Below, piece after piece: positions 1-6,628 of a stretch of DNA of 9,896 bases. The stretch's first letter is position 1. Each line of letters starts with the position of its first letter. Source of the DNA: Rhodobacter sp. (GTDB taxonomy: Bacteria > Pseudomonadota > Alphaproteobacteria > Rhodobacterales > Rhodobacteraceae); the NCBI GenBank assembly GCA_013824045.1, contig PNND01000261.1:1-9896 (forward strand), in the 5' to 3' direction. The position numbers and the translations under genes are program-made. Below the pieces are notes generated by a model. That model ran no database searches and was not told where the DNA came from. It was given only the letters and a program-made list of their open reading frames with translations.

Positions 1-1
1 A

Positions 2-136
2 ACCCGCGTCTTGCCTCACAGCAGATTCCCGCGTATCTACCCGCCCATGAACCGCTTTTTCGACATGGCCGATCACGCCCGCCTGCCCTGGCGCTTCACC
101 CGCGAAAACCGGTCCGTCCTCGCACGACTTATCTGA
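2..136 (+). CDS. C-terminal fragment of an unrecognised protein (5' end outside the window)
   Basis: An open frame enters from the left edge and ends at TGA 134-136, leaving 44 residues. The fragment ends in the basic/aromatic stretch LPWRFTRENRSVLARLI and is rich in Arg, Pro and Phe. Third codon positions are mostly C or G, as in the genes that follow, which favours real coding. The fragment is too short for a family call: no motif is recognised, and any function would be a guess. It is followed by 65 non-coding bases before leuC, with no terminator that has a T-run, so its transcript could run on into leuC. Confidence 0.5.
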   Translation, partial: TRVLPHSRFPRIYPPMNRFFDMADHARLPWRFTRENRSVLARLI

Positions 137-201
137 CGCCGCTCACCCGCCGTCCGGCGCAGCCGCGCCACACCCACAGCCATATCCGAAAGAGATGAGC
201 C

Positions 202-1620
202 ATGACCGCTCCGCGCACCCTTTATGACAAGATCTGGGATGATCACGTCGTCCATCAGGCCGAAGACGGCACCTGCCTTCTGTATATCGACCGCCACCTC
301 GTGCATGAGGTGACCTCGCCTCAGGCCTTCGAAGGCCTGCGGATGACAGGCCGCACCGTCCGCGCCCCGGAAAAGACCATCGCCGTGCCGGATCACAACG
401 TCCCGACGACGCTGGACCGCGCCAATGCCGCGACCATGACCGAAGACAGCCGCATTCAGGTTGCCGCACTGGACAAGAACGCCAAGGATTTCGGGATCAA
501 CTACTATCCCGTGTCGGACATCCGTCAGGGCATCGTCCACATCGTCGGCCCCGAACAAGGGTGGACGCTGCCGGGCATGACCGTGGTCTGCGGCGACAGC
601 CACACCGCCACACACGGCGCATTCGGCGCGCTGGCCCACGGTATCGGCACGTCCGAAGTAGAACACGTGCTGGCCACCCAAACGCTGATCCAGCGCAAGG
701 GCAAGAACATGAAGGTGGAAATCACCGGCTCGCTCCGCCCCGGCGTCACCGCCAAGGACATCACCCTGTCGGTGATCGGCGAAACCGGCACGGCTGGCGG
801 CACAGGCTATGTCATCGAATATTGCGGCCAAGCCATCCGCGAGCTTTCGATGGAAGGCCGCATGACCGTCTGCAACATGGCCATCGAAGGCGGTGCCCGC
901 GCCGGCCTGATCGCGCCGGATGAAAAGACGTATCAGTATGTCATGGGCCGCCCCCATGCGCCCAAGGGCGCCAAGTGGGAAGCGGCACTCGCCTATTGGA
1001 AAACCCTCTTCACCGATGAAGGCGCGCATTTCGACAAGGTGGTCACCATCAAGGGCGAAGACATCGCCCCCGTCGTGACCTGGGGCACTTCGCCCGAAGA
1101 CGTGCTGCCCATCACCGGCGTGGTCCCGGCTCCGGAAGATTTCACCGGCGGCAAGGTCGAAGCCGCGCGCCGCAGCCTTGAATACATGGGCCTGACGCCG
1201 GGAATGAAACTGTCGGATATCGCCATCGACACCGTCTTCATCGGCTCCTGCACCAATGGCCGGATCGAAGACCTCCGCGCCGCCGCCGCCATCCTCAAGG
1301 GCAAGAAGATCGCCGTGAAACGCGCGATGGTCGTCCCCGGCTCCGGCCTCGTGCGCGCGCAGGCGGAAGAGGAAGGTCTGGCCCAGATCTTCATCGACGC
1401 GGGCTTTGAATGGCGGCTTGCTGGCTGCTCCATGTGCCTCGCCATGAACCCCGACCAGCTCGCCCCCGGCGAACGCTGCGCGGCAACGTCGAACCGCAAC
1501 TTTGAGGGCCGCCAAGGCCGCGGCGGCCGCACCCACCTGCTCTCTCCCGCCATGGCCGCCGCTGCGGCAATCACCGGGCGGCTGACGGATGTGCGGGAAA
1601 TCATGAAGGAGTCGGTCTGA
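202..1620 (+). CDS. leuC: 3-isopropylmalate dehydratase, large subunit
   Basis: LeuC, with LeuD, forms the cytoplasmic isopropylmalate isomerase, a [4Fe-4S] enzyme of the aconitase superfamily. It converts 2-isopropylmalate to 3-isopropylmalate in leucine synthesis. The 472-residue length is normal for the family. The N-terminus ([12 protein letters not shown]) is typical. The [12 protein letters not shown] motif lies at about 131-142. The three cluster-binding cysteines are present: C350 in SCTNGR, and C409 and C412 in [14 protein letters not shown] near the end is also conserved. The start is ATG 202, preceded by a purine-rich AAGAGA at 190-195; the ATG at 195 is out of frame. The stop overlaps leuD's start by one base (TGATG), so the two subunits are almost certainly co-translated. 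No promoter or leucine leader peptide is obvious in the 65 bases upstream. Confidence 0.98.
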   Translation: MTAPRTLYDKIWDDHVVHQAEDGTCLLYIDRHLVHEVTSPQAFEGLRMTGRTVRAPEKTIAVPDHNVPTTLDRANAATMTEDSRIQVAALDKNAKDFGINYYPVSDIRQGIVHIVGPEQGWTLPGMTVVCGDSHTATHGAFGALAHGIGTSEVEHVLATQTLIQRKGKNMKVEITGSLRPGVTAKDITLSVIGETGTAGGTGYVIEYCGQAIRELSMEGRMTVCNMAIEGGARAGLIAPDEKTYQYVMGRPHAPKGAKWEAALAYWKTLFTDEGAHFDKVVTIKGEDIAPVVTWGTSPEDVLPITGVVPAPEDFTGGKVEAARRSLEYMGLTPGMKLSDIAIDTVFIGSCTNGRIEDLRAAAAILKGKKIAVKRAMVVPGSGLVRAQAEEEGLAQIFIDAGFEWRLAGCSMCLAMNPDQLAPGERCAATSNRNFEGRQGRGGRTHLLSPAMAAAAAITGRLTDVREIMKESV

Positions 1621-2225
1621 TGCAGAAATTCACCACCCTGACCGGCATCGCGGCCCCCATGCCGCTGGTCAATATCGACACCGACATGATCATCCCCAAA
1701 CAGTTCCTGAAGACGATCCAGCGCTCGGGTCTCGGCAAGAACCTGTTCGATGAGATGCGCTATACGCAGGACGGGCAGGAAATCCCCGATTTCGTGCTGA
1801 ACCAGCCCGCCTATCGCAAGACGGAGATTCTGATCGCAGGCGACAATTTCGGCTGCGGGTCGTCGCGCGAACATGCGCCTTGGGCGCTCTTGGATTTCGG
1901 GATCCGCTGCGTGATCTCCACCAGCTTTGCCGACATCTTCTACAACAACTGCTTCAAGAACGGCATCCTGCCCATCGTCATGCCGCAAGACGTGGTCGAT
2001 GTGCTGATGGCCGATGCCAAGAAGGGCGCCAATGCCCGCGTCACCGTCGATCTGCCCAGCCAGACCGTCACCACCTCGGACGGGCAGTCCTTCCCGTTCG
2101 AAGTCGACCCGCATCGCAAGCATTGCCTGCTGAACGGTCTGGATGACATCGGCCTAACCTTGGAAAAGGCTGCCGCCATCGACAGCTACGAAAAAACCCT
2201 CGCGACCTTGCGTCCTTGGGCCTGA
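1620..2225 (+). CDS. leuD: 3-isopropylmalate dehydratase, small subunit
   Basis: LeuD is the swivelling small subunit of isopropylmalate isomerase and is active only with LeuC. The 201-residue length is exactly the usual bacterial size. Conserved blocks appear in order: [14 protein letters not shown] (18-31), [17 protein letters not shown] (74-90), which forms the substrate-contacting region, and [14 protein letters not shown] (102-115). The start is ATG 1620, which overlaps the leuC stop. A perfect Shine-Dalgarno AAGGAG at 1606-1611, eight bases upstream, sits inside leuC. This arrangement suits translational coupling and equal subunit amounts. The gene is followed 53 bases later by a strong intrinsic terminator, so leuCD appears to end a transcription unit here. 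Nothing is truncated or odd. Confidence 0.98.
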   Translation: MQKFTTLTGIAAPMPLVNIDTDMIIPKQFLKTIQRSGLGKNLFDEMRYTQDGQEIPDFVLNQPAYRKTEILIAGDNFGCGSSREHAPWALLDFGIRCVISTSFADIFYNNCFKNGILPIVMPQDVVDVLMADAKKGANARVTVDLPSQTVTTSDGQSFPFEVDPHRKHCLLNGLDDIGLTLEKAAAIDSYEKTLATLRPWA

Positions 2226-2278
2226 AACAGGCCCCGGCCGCCAGTTAGGCGCCAAAAACCAAGCAACCACAACATCTT

Positions 2279-2303
2279 GGGCCGCCCCTCGGGGCGGCCT
2301 TTT
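2279..2303 (+). terminator. Rho-independent terminator after leuD
   Basis: An inverted repeat GCCGCCCC (2281-2288) and GGGGCGGC (2291-2298), extended by G2280-C2299, forms a very stable G+C-only hairpin with a CTCG-type tetraloop. It is followed directly by TTTT (2300-2303). It lies 53 bases after the leuD stop, where an operon terminator is expected. The T-run is short, so some read-through is possible. Confidence 0.8.
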
Positions 2304-2511
2304 CCTTGCCGGAATCTTGATGCAATCCAGCGACACCTTGTCCGCGAAATGGCCGCAAAGCTCTGCATACATACGAACGGGTGTTGTAACGGTACACGAA
2401 AGAAGGCACAAATTGGGCAAGATTGAGGCAGTCCGCCACAATGTGCGGGAATTCGCTGGAAACGGCACCAAGGGCAAACCCTGGGTCAGCTGGCGGGAAG
2501 GAAACAGGGCA

Positions 2512-3339
2512 GTGGGTTCGCGGCTTGCCGGGGCGCTTTTGCGCGCAGTTATGATCGTGGTGCTAGTTGTCGCACCGTCCATGCTCGTTTCGGGCCTGGC
2601 CCCGGATGCACAACAGACTGTCGCCCTTGTCGCACTCTTTGCCGGTCTTCTGACCTTTGTCGAGTACAAGGCCGAAGCCCCCGGTCTGATCGAATTCCGC
2701 GATGCCCCGCCCTTCAACCGCATCCGCTTTCTGCTGCTGGCCGCCACGCTGCTGGCCCTGTCGCTGATCGAACGCGGCCGCACCGATCCCTCTACCCTCA
2801 CCCAACTGGTCGAAGCCGTGGGTGCCCTGATCGGGCAGGCGATGGATTTCCCCTATAGCCCGGTCCGTCTGGCCACACAGGCCCTGACCCCCGGCGCGAC
2901 CGAGGCCGAGATCGCCATCCTGCGCACCGCCGCGGGAACCGCCTATCTGACGTCGCTGCTGGGTCTGTTCTGCTTTTCGTTCCACATGCGGCTGGGCAGC
3001 TGGCCGCGTCAGGGGCGGGTGTTCAATGTCTGGGTCAACCTGCCGACCTTCGATCCGACCAGCGGCTCGGATATCGTGGCGCGGCTGGAGCGGGACGCGC
3101 GCATTAACATTTCATTAGGGTTCCTGCTGCCATTCTTGGCCCCGGTTGCTGTGCAGGTGATGATGGGTGGACTCGATCCTGCCAGCCTCACCTCATCGCA
3201 CAGCCTGATCTGGACGATGACAGCATGGGCCTTTCTTCCGGCAAGCCTCTTCATGCGCGGGATCGCGATGTATCGCGTGGCGCAGATGATCCGCGAAAAG
3301 CGCTCCATTTCCGCCTCCGAAGCGCTGCTCGCCGCCTGA
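2512..3339 (+). CDS. Polytopic membrane protein of unknown function
   Basis: I do not recognise a named family, although proteins of this style occur beside leuD in Rhodobacterales (recollection, not checked). The chosen start is GTG 2512, giving 275 residues, because GGAAGG at 2496-2501 lies ten bases upstream and the protein then opens with a hydrophobic helix. The open frame extends back to TTG 2317, but that stretch has non-coding codon use. About six membrane segments are visible, at roughly 9-29, 34-50, 71-86, 143-160, 199-219 and 231-251. A soluble loop at about 88-142 and another at about 163-196 (containing LPTFDPTSGSD) lie between them. No enzyme motif is evident. Its stop falls at the point where the downstream EEP reading frame starts to look like a signal peptide, so the two probably form one transcript and may act together. 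The strong hairpin after leuD suggests a separate promoter, which I could not identify. Confidence 0.8.
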   Translation: MGSRLAGALLRAVMIVVLVVAPSMLVSGLAPDAQQTVALVALFAGLLTFVEYKAEAPGLIEFRDAPPFNRIRFLLLAATLLALSLIERGRTDPSTLTQLVEAVGALIGQAMDFPYSPVRLATQALTPGATEAEIAILRTAAGTAYLTSLLGLFCFSFHMRLGSWPRQGRVFNVWVNLPTFDPTSGSDIVARLERDARINISLGFLLPFLAPVAVQVMMGGLDPASLTSSHSLIWTMTAWAFLPASLFMRGIAMYRVAQMIREKRSISASEALLAA

Positions 3340-4427
3340 TCCCGGCTCTGGCGGCCTTCTGTCTATCCGCCACCCTCGCCCAGTCGGAAAGCCGCGATCC
3401 GTCGGAAACCCTGCGCCTTGCCATCTGGAATGTCGGGCTGGAACGGCGCGGCCCCGGCCTTCTCTTGCGGGATATCGAGGCGGACAAGGATCAACAGATT
3501 GCCGCGATCCTTGCCGTCCTCCTCCGGCTGGATGCCGATATCCTTGTCCTCACCGGCATGGACCATGACCCCGAACTCCACGCGCTTTCCGCCCTTGCCC
3601 TGCGGTTGCAAGCGGCTGGCCTCGCCTATCCGCACCGATACTCCCCGCCATCCAACAGCGGCCAGCCGACCGGCTTTGATGTTGATAGGGACAATCGCCT
3701 GAACGAACCCGAAGATTCACAGGGCTGGGGCCCTTTCCCCGGTGCGGGCGGTATCGCCATCCTCTCCCAACTGCCGCTGCTGGACGATCAGGCACAGGAT
3801 TTCAGCGGCTTTCTCTGGCGTGATCTGCCACAGGCCAATCTGCCGCCGGGAATGGACCCCGGTCTTGCGGAAATTCAGCGCCTTTCCTCGCACAGCCACC
3901 TGATCCTGCCGGTCCTGTTGCCGGGCGGTACGCGGCTTTCCCTCCTCATCTGGCATGCCACACCCCCCGCCTTTGACGGGCCCGAAGATCGCAATGGCCG
4001 CCGCAACGCAGACGAGGCCGCTTTCTGGCTGCATCTTCTGAATGGCGGTCTGGCCATGCCGACCCCTGCGCCGCCCTTCGTGCTGCTGGGCGATGCCAAC
4101 CTCGACACGCTGGATGGCGATGGCCGCCCGGATGCCCTGCGCGCGCTCATGAACCATCCCGCGCTGACAGACCCGGCCCCGCGCGGCACGCATGGCAGAA
4201 CGGAACCCGAGCATAACGGCGACCCTGCGCTTGATACGGCAATCTACAGCGATCTGGGCGGTCTGCGGCTGGATTACCTCCTGCCCTCACACGACTTGAA
4301 CATTCTTGCCAGCGGCGTCCTTTGGCCGCCCGATAACGACCCCTTCGCCAGCACACTGGCCACCGCATCGCATCACTATCCGGTCTGGGTTGATCTGTCC
4401 TTGCCGCCCATGACCCCGGGGCCCTGA
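3225..4427 (+). CDS. Endonuclease/exonuclease/phosphatase-fold protein, probably exported
   Basis: This is a member of the DNase I-like EEP superfamily of metal-dependent phosphoesterases; its substrate is unknown. Numbering from ATG 3225 (400 residues), motifs are WN (N69), DADILVLT (103-110), IWHATPP (242-248) with EDRNGRRN (254-261), GDANLD (289-294), RLDYLL (348-353) and SHH (382-384), the last in the place of the usual SDH. The Glu normally found after the LxLxE strand is replaced by GM (111-112). A 12-residue EF-hand-like loop runs from D152 to E163. A hydrophobic stretch, LIPALAAFCLSATLAQ, at 38-53 looks like a signal peptide, implying export. The start is doubtful: ATG 3225 is the only standard in-frame start but overlaps the upstream gene by 115 bases. 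A CTG at 3336, overlapping the upstream stop as CTGA, would give 363 residues. The gene converges with, and overlaps by 52 bases, the lytTR gene on the other strand. Confidence 0.85.
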   Translation: MGLSSGKPLHARDRDVSRGADDPRKALHFRLRSAARRLIPALAAFCLSATLAQSESRDPSETLRLAIWNVGLERRGPGLLLRDIEADKDQQIAAILAVLLRLDADILVLTGMDHDPELHALSALALRLQAAGLAYPHRYSPPSNSGQPTGFDVDRDNRLNEPEDSQGWGPFPGAGGIAILSQLPLLDDQAQDFSGFLWRDLPQANLPPGMDPGLAEIQRLSSHSHLILPVLLPGGTRLSLLIWHATPPAFDGPEDRNGRRNADEAAFWLHLLNGGLAMPTPAPPFVLLGDANLDTLDGDGRPDALRALMNHPALTDPAPRGTHGRTEPEHNGDPALDTAIYSDLGGLRLDYLLPSHDLNILASGVLWPPDNDPFASTLATASHHYPVWVDLSLPPMTPGP

Positions 4428-5335
4428 GTCACCGCCAATTTACGGCCATCGTCCACAGGCATGTCCAACAAGGACTGTACCAGTTTCTGGCGCGAATTGG
4501 CCACGCGCACCGAGGTACCATCCTCCAGGTCAACGAACATCTCGCGCCCTTCCTTCCGGATGCGCCGAACAACTGCCAAGGCCACCCATTCCGACCGCGA
4601 AAGCTGCACCCCCACCCTTTCGGGTAAGCCTTCCACCGCTGCGGAGAATGGGCCGGGCACGAACATCCGTTCTTGCGTTGTCACCACGCGCAGGTAGTTC
4701 CCTTCGGCACTGATCCGAACCACCGATTCTGGCTTGAGTTTGCGTCGGCCAATTTCGACGTGATCCTGCACGTCGCTCTGCACAGGCTTCTCTTCCGCAG
4801 CGCGGATGGCTTGTGGCTCCGGCTTCCGCGGTCGTGTCCTGAAATCCGCTAGGACGCGCGGTATCACCAAAAGGATCAGCACATGTGCCACTGCCTCAAC
4901 GATGATATAATAGAAAATTGACAACGCACCGGTGCGGAGCCAGCGCTGGATACTGCCATCCACAAGCAGCAGTTCCGTGGCATCCCCTGCCAGTACACCG
5001 CAAGTAGCGATAACGAAAAGGATAGGCGACACCATCACTGTCAGCCTGCCACGTCGACTGGCGATATGGTCCAAAACCAGAACCACCACCAACAGTAACA
5101 GCAAGGCGGCCAGAACGCTGGTGATGACAATGATCACCTGTTCGCTGATCCCCCGCTCCAGAAGCCCGCTGCGCGTGTTCACAACCGGCAGAAAGAAACA
5201 CAGCAGCGCATAGTGGATAAGGACATAACGGTGAAAAAGCGCCCGTGCGAGTTCGAAGCGACCGAACTCAATCCGGTCGCCGGAAAACATCACGATTTCC
5301 AGCCGCGATCCGGGGGGTGCCGGAGGGAGCTTCAT
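4376..5335 (-). CDS. Membrane-anchored LytTR-domain regulator (second gene of the pair)
   Basis: This is probably a membrane-tethered transcription regulator. From ATG 5335-5333 it has 319 residues: a short cytoplasmic start containing FHRYV (34-38), four membrane helices at about 36-52, 66-90, 99-116 and 137-158, a charged linker, and a C-terminal LytTR DNA-binding domain at about 199-291. The LytTR signature is SVVRISAEGNYLRVVT, then FVPGPFSAAVEGLP, then RSEWVALAVVRRI and EDGTSVRVANSRQ. No receiver or kinase domain is present, so the membrane part presumably senses or docks a partner. The frame could open at 5521, but the chosen ATG overlaps the upstream paralogue's stop as ATGA, with GGGCAGG just upstream, which argues for coupled translation. 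The last 52 bases are antisense to the end of the EEP gene. Codons are less G+C-biased than in the leu genes; for example, 4861-4920 is 24/60 G+C by hand count. Confidence 0.87.
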   Translation of the reverse strand: MKLPPAPPGSRLEIVMFSGDRIEFGRFELARALFHRYVLIHYALLCFFLPVVNTRSGLLERGISEQVIIVITSVLAALLLLLVVVLVLDHIASRRGRLTVMVSPILFVIATCGVLAGDATELLLVDGSIQRWLRTGALSIFYYIIVEAVAHVLILLVIPRVLADFRTRPRKPEPQAIRAAEEKPVQSDVQDHVEIGRRKLKPESVVRISAEGNYLRVVTTQERMFVPGPFSAAVEGLPERVGVQLSRSEWVALAVVRRIRKEGREMFVDLEDGTSVRVANSRQKLVQSLLDMPVDDGRKLAVTQGPGVMGGKDRSTQTG

Positions 5336-6414
5336 GCCTGCCCGCCGCTCGGGTCTGAACCGGTCCAAAGGCCGTGGCGCGTATGCGCGCGTGTCCGGGA
5401 TCGCAGGGCCAAGGTGCTGGGCGATGCGACCGTCTTGCCCGCAGCCTCCAGCCAAGCCTGAACATCTGCCCGCAAAGCAGAGGACACAGGCACTAAGGCA
5501 CCGCAGGAAACCTGAAGCCACATTTCGCGGCCTTTGCGCTTCACACCTTCAACCGCACCAAGCGATACCCAATGCGAACGCTGCACCTGTCGACCAAGCC
5601 CGACGGGCATCTGCGCCACAACAGCCGCAAAGGGGCCCGGCAGCAGATGCCGCCCCTTTCCGGTCACCACGGTCACGTAATTTCCACTGGCCTCCAGCCG
5701 CAAGACCTCGGTCGCAGGAAAGCTAAGCCGATTGCCGGGCGCCACCCGCTCGGCATTTTCAGCCGCCGACGCCGCCTTCGGTGCTGACGTGCCGCTCCGC
5801 ACCGCGGCACCATCGGACGGTCCGGCTTCCGCCGATGGCGGTATCAACGGTTCGCGCGTCCCGCGCATCTTGGCCAACGCCCGCGGCATCGGCCCCCGAA
5901 AGATGACAGCCACAGCCAACTCCAGATACAACAGGCACAGGAACGGGATCAGATGCGACCGCAACTCGGTCCAGTCTTGCCGCACCTCAAAGATCAGGTG
6001 CATTACATGGGCCACGGCCAACATGCCCACCACACCCAGCATCAGCCCCGGCGTCACCCAGACGCGGATCACGGATGTGTTCCTGCCCATCGCCCGCGCA
6101 AGCCTTACCGCGCCCGCCACGTATGCGACCAAAAGGACCTGCGCTGCCACCAGCCCGACCACAACCGACGGCACCTGAAGATCGATCGGCATCCGGGTGC
6201 TTTCCAACCCATAAAGCACCACCATCGCCGGAAGCGTCAGACCCGCGCAGTATGCCAGCACATAGCGGTGCCGCATGGCCTGCCGGAATTCCTGCATGTT
6301 ACGGAAGACCTGACCGCCGCTCAAAAGCCTCAGATCAATAAAAGGCTCTGTTTGCGCAACGCCCACATGCCTTTGAATGTCGGTAGGTCCACTCAACCCC
6401 GGCATAGCAATCAC
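5332..6414 (-). CDS. Membrane-anchored LytTR-domain regulator (first gene of the pair)
   Basis: A 360-residue paralogue of the downstream gene with the same plan. It has an N-terminal cytoplasmic segment with RHRYVLAY (48-55), and four membrane helices at about 52-70, 82-104, 119-140 and 154-172. An Ala/Pro/Ser-rich linker (about 173-227) leads to a LytTR domain at about 228-323, then a 37-residue tail. LytTR landmarks are ATEVLRLEASGNYVTVVT, LLPGPFAAVVAQMP, RSHWVSLGAVEGVKRKGREMW and LVPVSS. Two histidines (H136, H139) lie in the third helix. LytTR domains bind DNA direct repeats. Fused to membrane helices without a receiver domain, they are likely controlled by a membrane signal or partner (inference). 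The start is GTG 6414 with GAGAG six bases upstream; ATG 6405 is an alternative. It is divergent from leuB and reads away from it. Confidence 0.87.
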   Translation of the reverse strand: MIAMPGLSGPTDIQRHVGVAQTEPFIDLRLLSGGQVFRNMQEFRQAMRHRYVLAYCAGLTLPAMVVLYGLESTRMPIDLQVPSVVVGLVAAQVLLVAYVAGAVRLARAMGRNTSVIRVWVTPGLMLGVVGMLAVAHVMHLIFEVRQDWTELRSHLIPFLCLLYLELAVAVIFRGPMPRALAKMRGTREPLIPPSAEAGPSDGAAVRSGTSAPKAASAAENAERVAPGNRLSFPATEVLRLEASGNYVTVVTGKGRHLLPGPFAAVVAQMPVGLGRQVQRSHWVSLGAVEGVKRKGREMWLQVSCGALVPVSSALRADVQAWLEAAGKTVASPSTLALRSRTRAHTRHGLWTGSDPSGGQA

Positions 6415-6439
6415 TCAAATCTCTCACTGACACGCACAC

Positions 6440-6458
6440 CTTAGCGATTACTACTAAG
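6440..6458. promoter_or_regulatory. Operator-like inverted repeat overlapping the lytTR -10
   Basis: CTTAG (6440-6444) and CTAAG (6454-6458) form a five-base inverted repeat with a nine-base spacer. The right arm overlaps the candidate -10 hexamer and the spacer covers the predicted start point, which is where a repressor site would act. The arms are short, so chance is possible. Confidence 0.3.
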
Positions 6459-6484
6459 ATAATTCGTGTTCTGCCCCAAGACAA
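6456..6484 (-). promoter_or_regulatory. Candidate sigma70-type promoter of the lytTR pair
   Basis: On the minus strand TTGTCT (6484-6479) and TATCTT (6461-6456) are separated by exactly 17 bases. Each matches the sigma70 consensus at four of six positions. Initiation would fall near 6449, leaving a leader of about 35 bases before GTG 6414. The region is richer in A+T than its surroundings. No comparable promoter pointing toward leuB was found in the same interval. Confidence 0.4.
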
Positions 6485-6486
6485 AA

Positions 6487-6498
6487 CAAAGCGCTTTG
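6487..6498. repeat. Perfect 12-base palindrome in the divergent region
   Basis: CAAAGCGCTTTG is a perfect palindrome lying two bases beyond the candidate lytTR -35 and upstream of leuB. Its placement between divergent genes is suitable for a dimeric regulator, but the same word could arise by chance. No known regulator is assigned. Confidence 0.35.
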
Positions 6499-6531
6499 GC
6501 TCAAGCATTCAACTATCCTGATGGATAGGCC

Positions 6532-6551
6532 CCTGCCGCTTTTCCGGCAGG
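6532..6551 (+). promoter_or_regulatory. Stem-loop in the leuB leader
   Basis: CCTGCCG (6532-6538) pairs perfectly with CGGCAGG (6545-6551) around a six-base loop CTTTTC. No T-run follows, so it is not a standard terminator. It lies inside a 14-codon open frame (6521-6565) containing three leucine codons, so it could belong to an attenuation device. A competing terminator hairpin was not found. Confidence 0.35.
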
Positions 6552-6628
6552 CCCTGCCCGCTTGACCAGCCCCACCCAAGCCGATAGGCCGACGCTCAGG
6601 AATTTCCTTGTCTTGCAGGAGCGCCACC

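Noticed and set aside
73..1536. 487-codon open frame on the minus strand opposite leuC
   Set aside because: It is antisense to an unmistakable leuC. Long antisense frames are expected with strong G/C third-position bias, and its composition (Gly, Ala, His, Asp-rich) is typical of such shadows.
2384..2400. AACGGT word upstream of the membrane protein as a LytTR-type half site
   Set aside because: It matches the LytTR consensus only partly and has no second copy one helical turn away.
2317..2511. N-terminal extension of the membrane protein to TTG 2317 or ATG 2320
   Set aside because: Codons here lack the local G/C third-position bias, no Shine-Dalgarno precedes the ATG, and GTG 2512 has a strong GGAAGG just upstream.
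4906..4923. TATAAT (4906-4911) and TTGACA (4918-4923) inside lytTR
   Set aside because: They are in the wrong order and spacing for a forward promoter and lie antisense within codons of a membrane helix; taken as chance in an A+T-rich patch.
5336..5521. Extension of the second lytTR gene upstream to 5521
   Set aside because: It would overlap the paralogue by about 190 bases and has no homology to the paralogue's N-terminus; ATG 5335 gives the ATGA junction.
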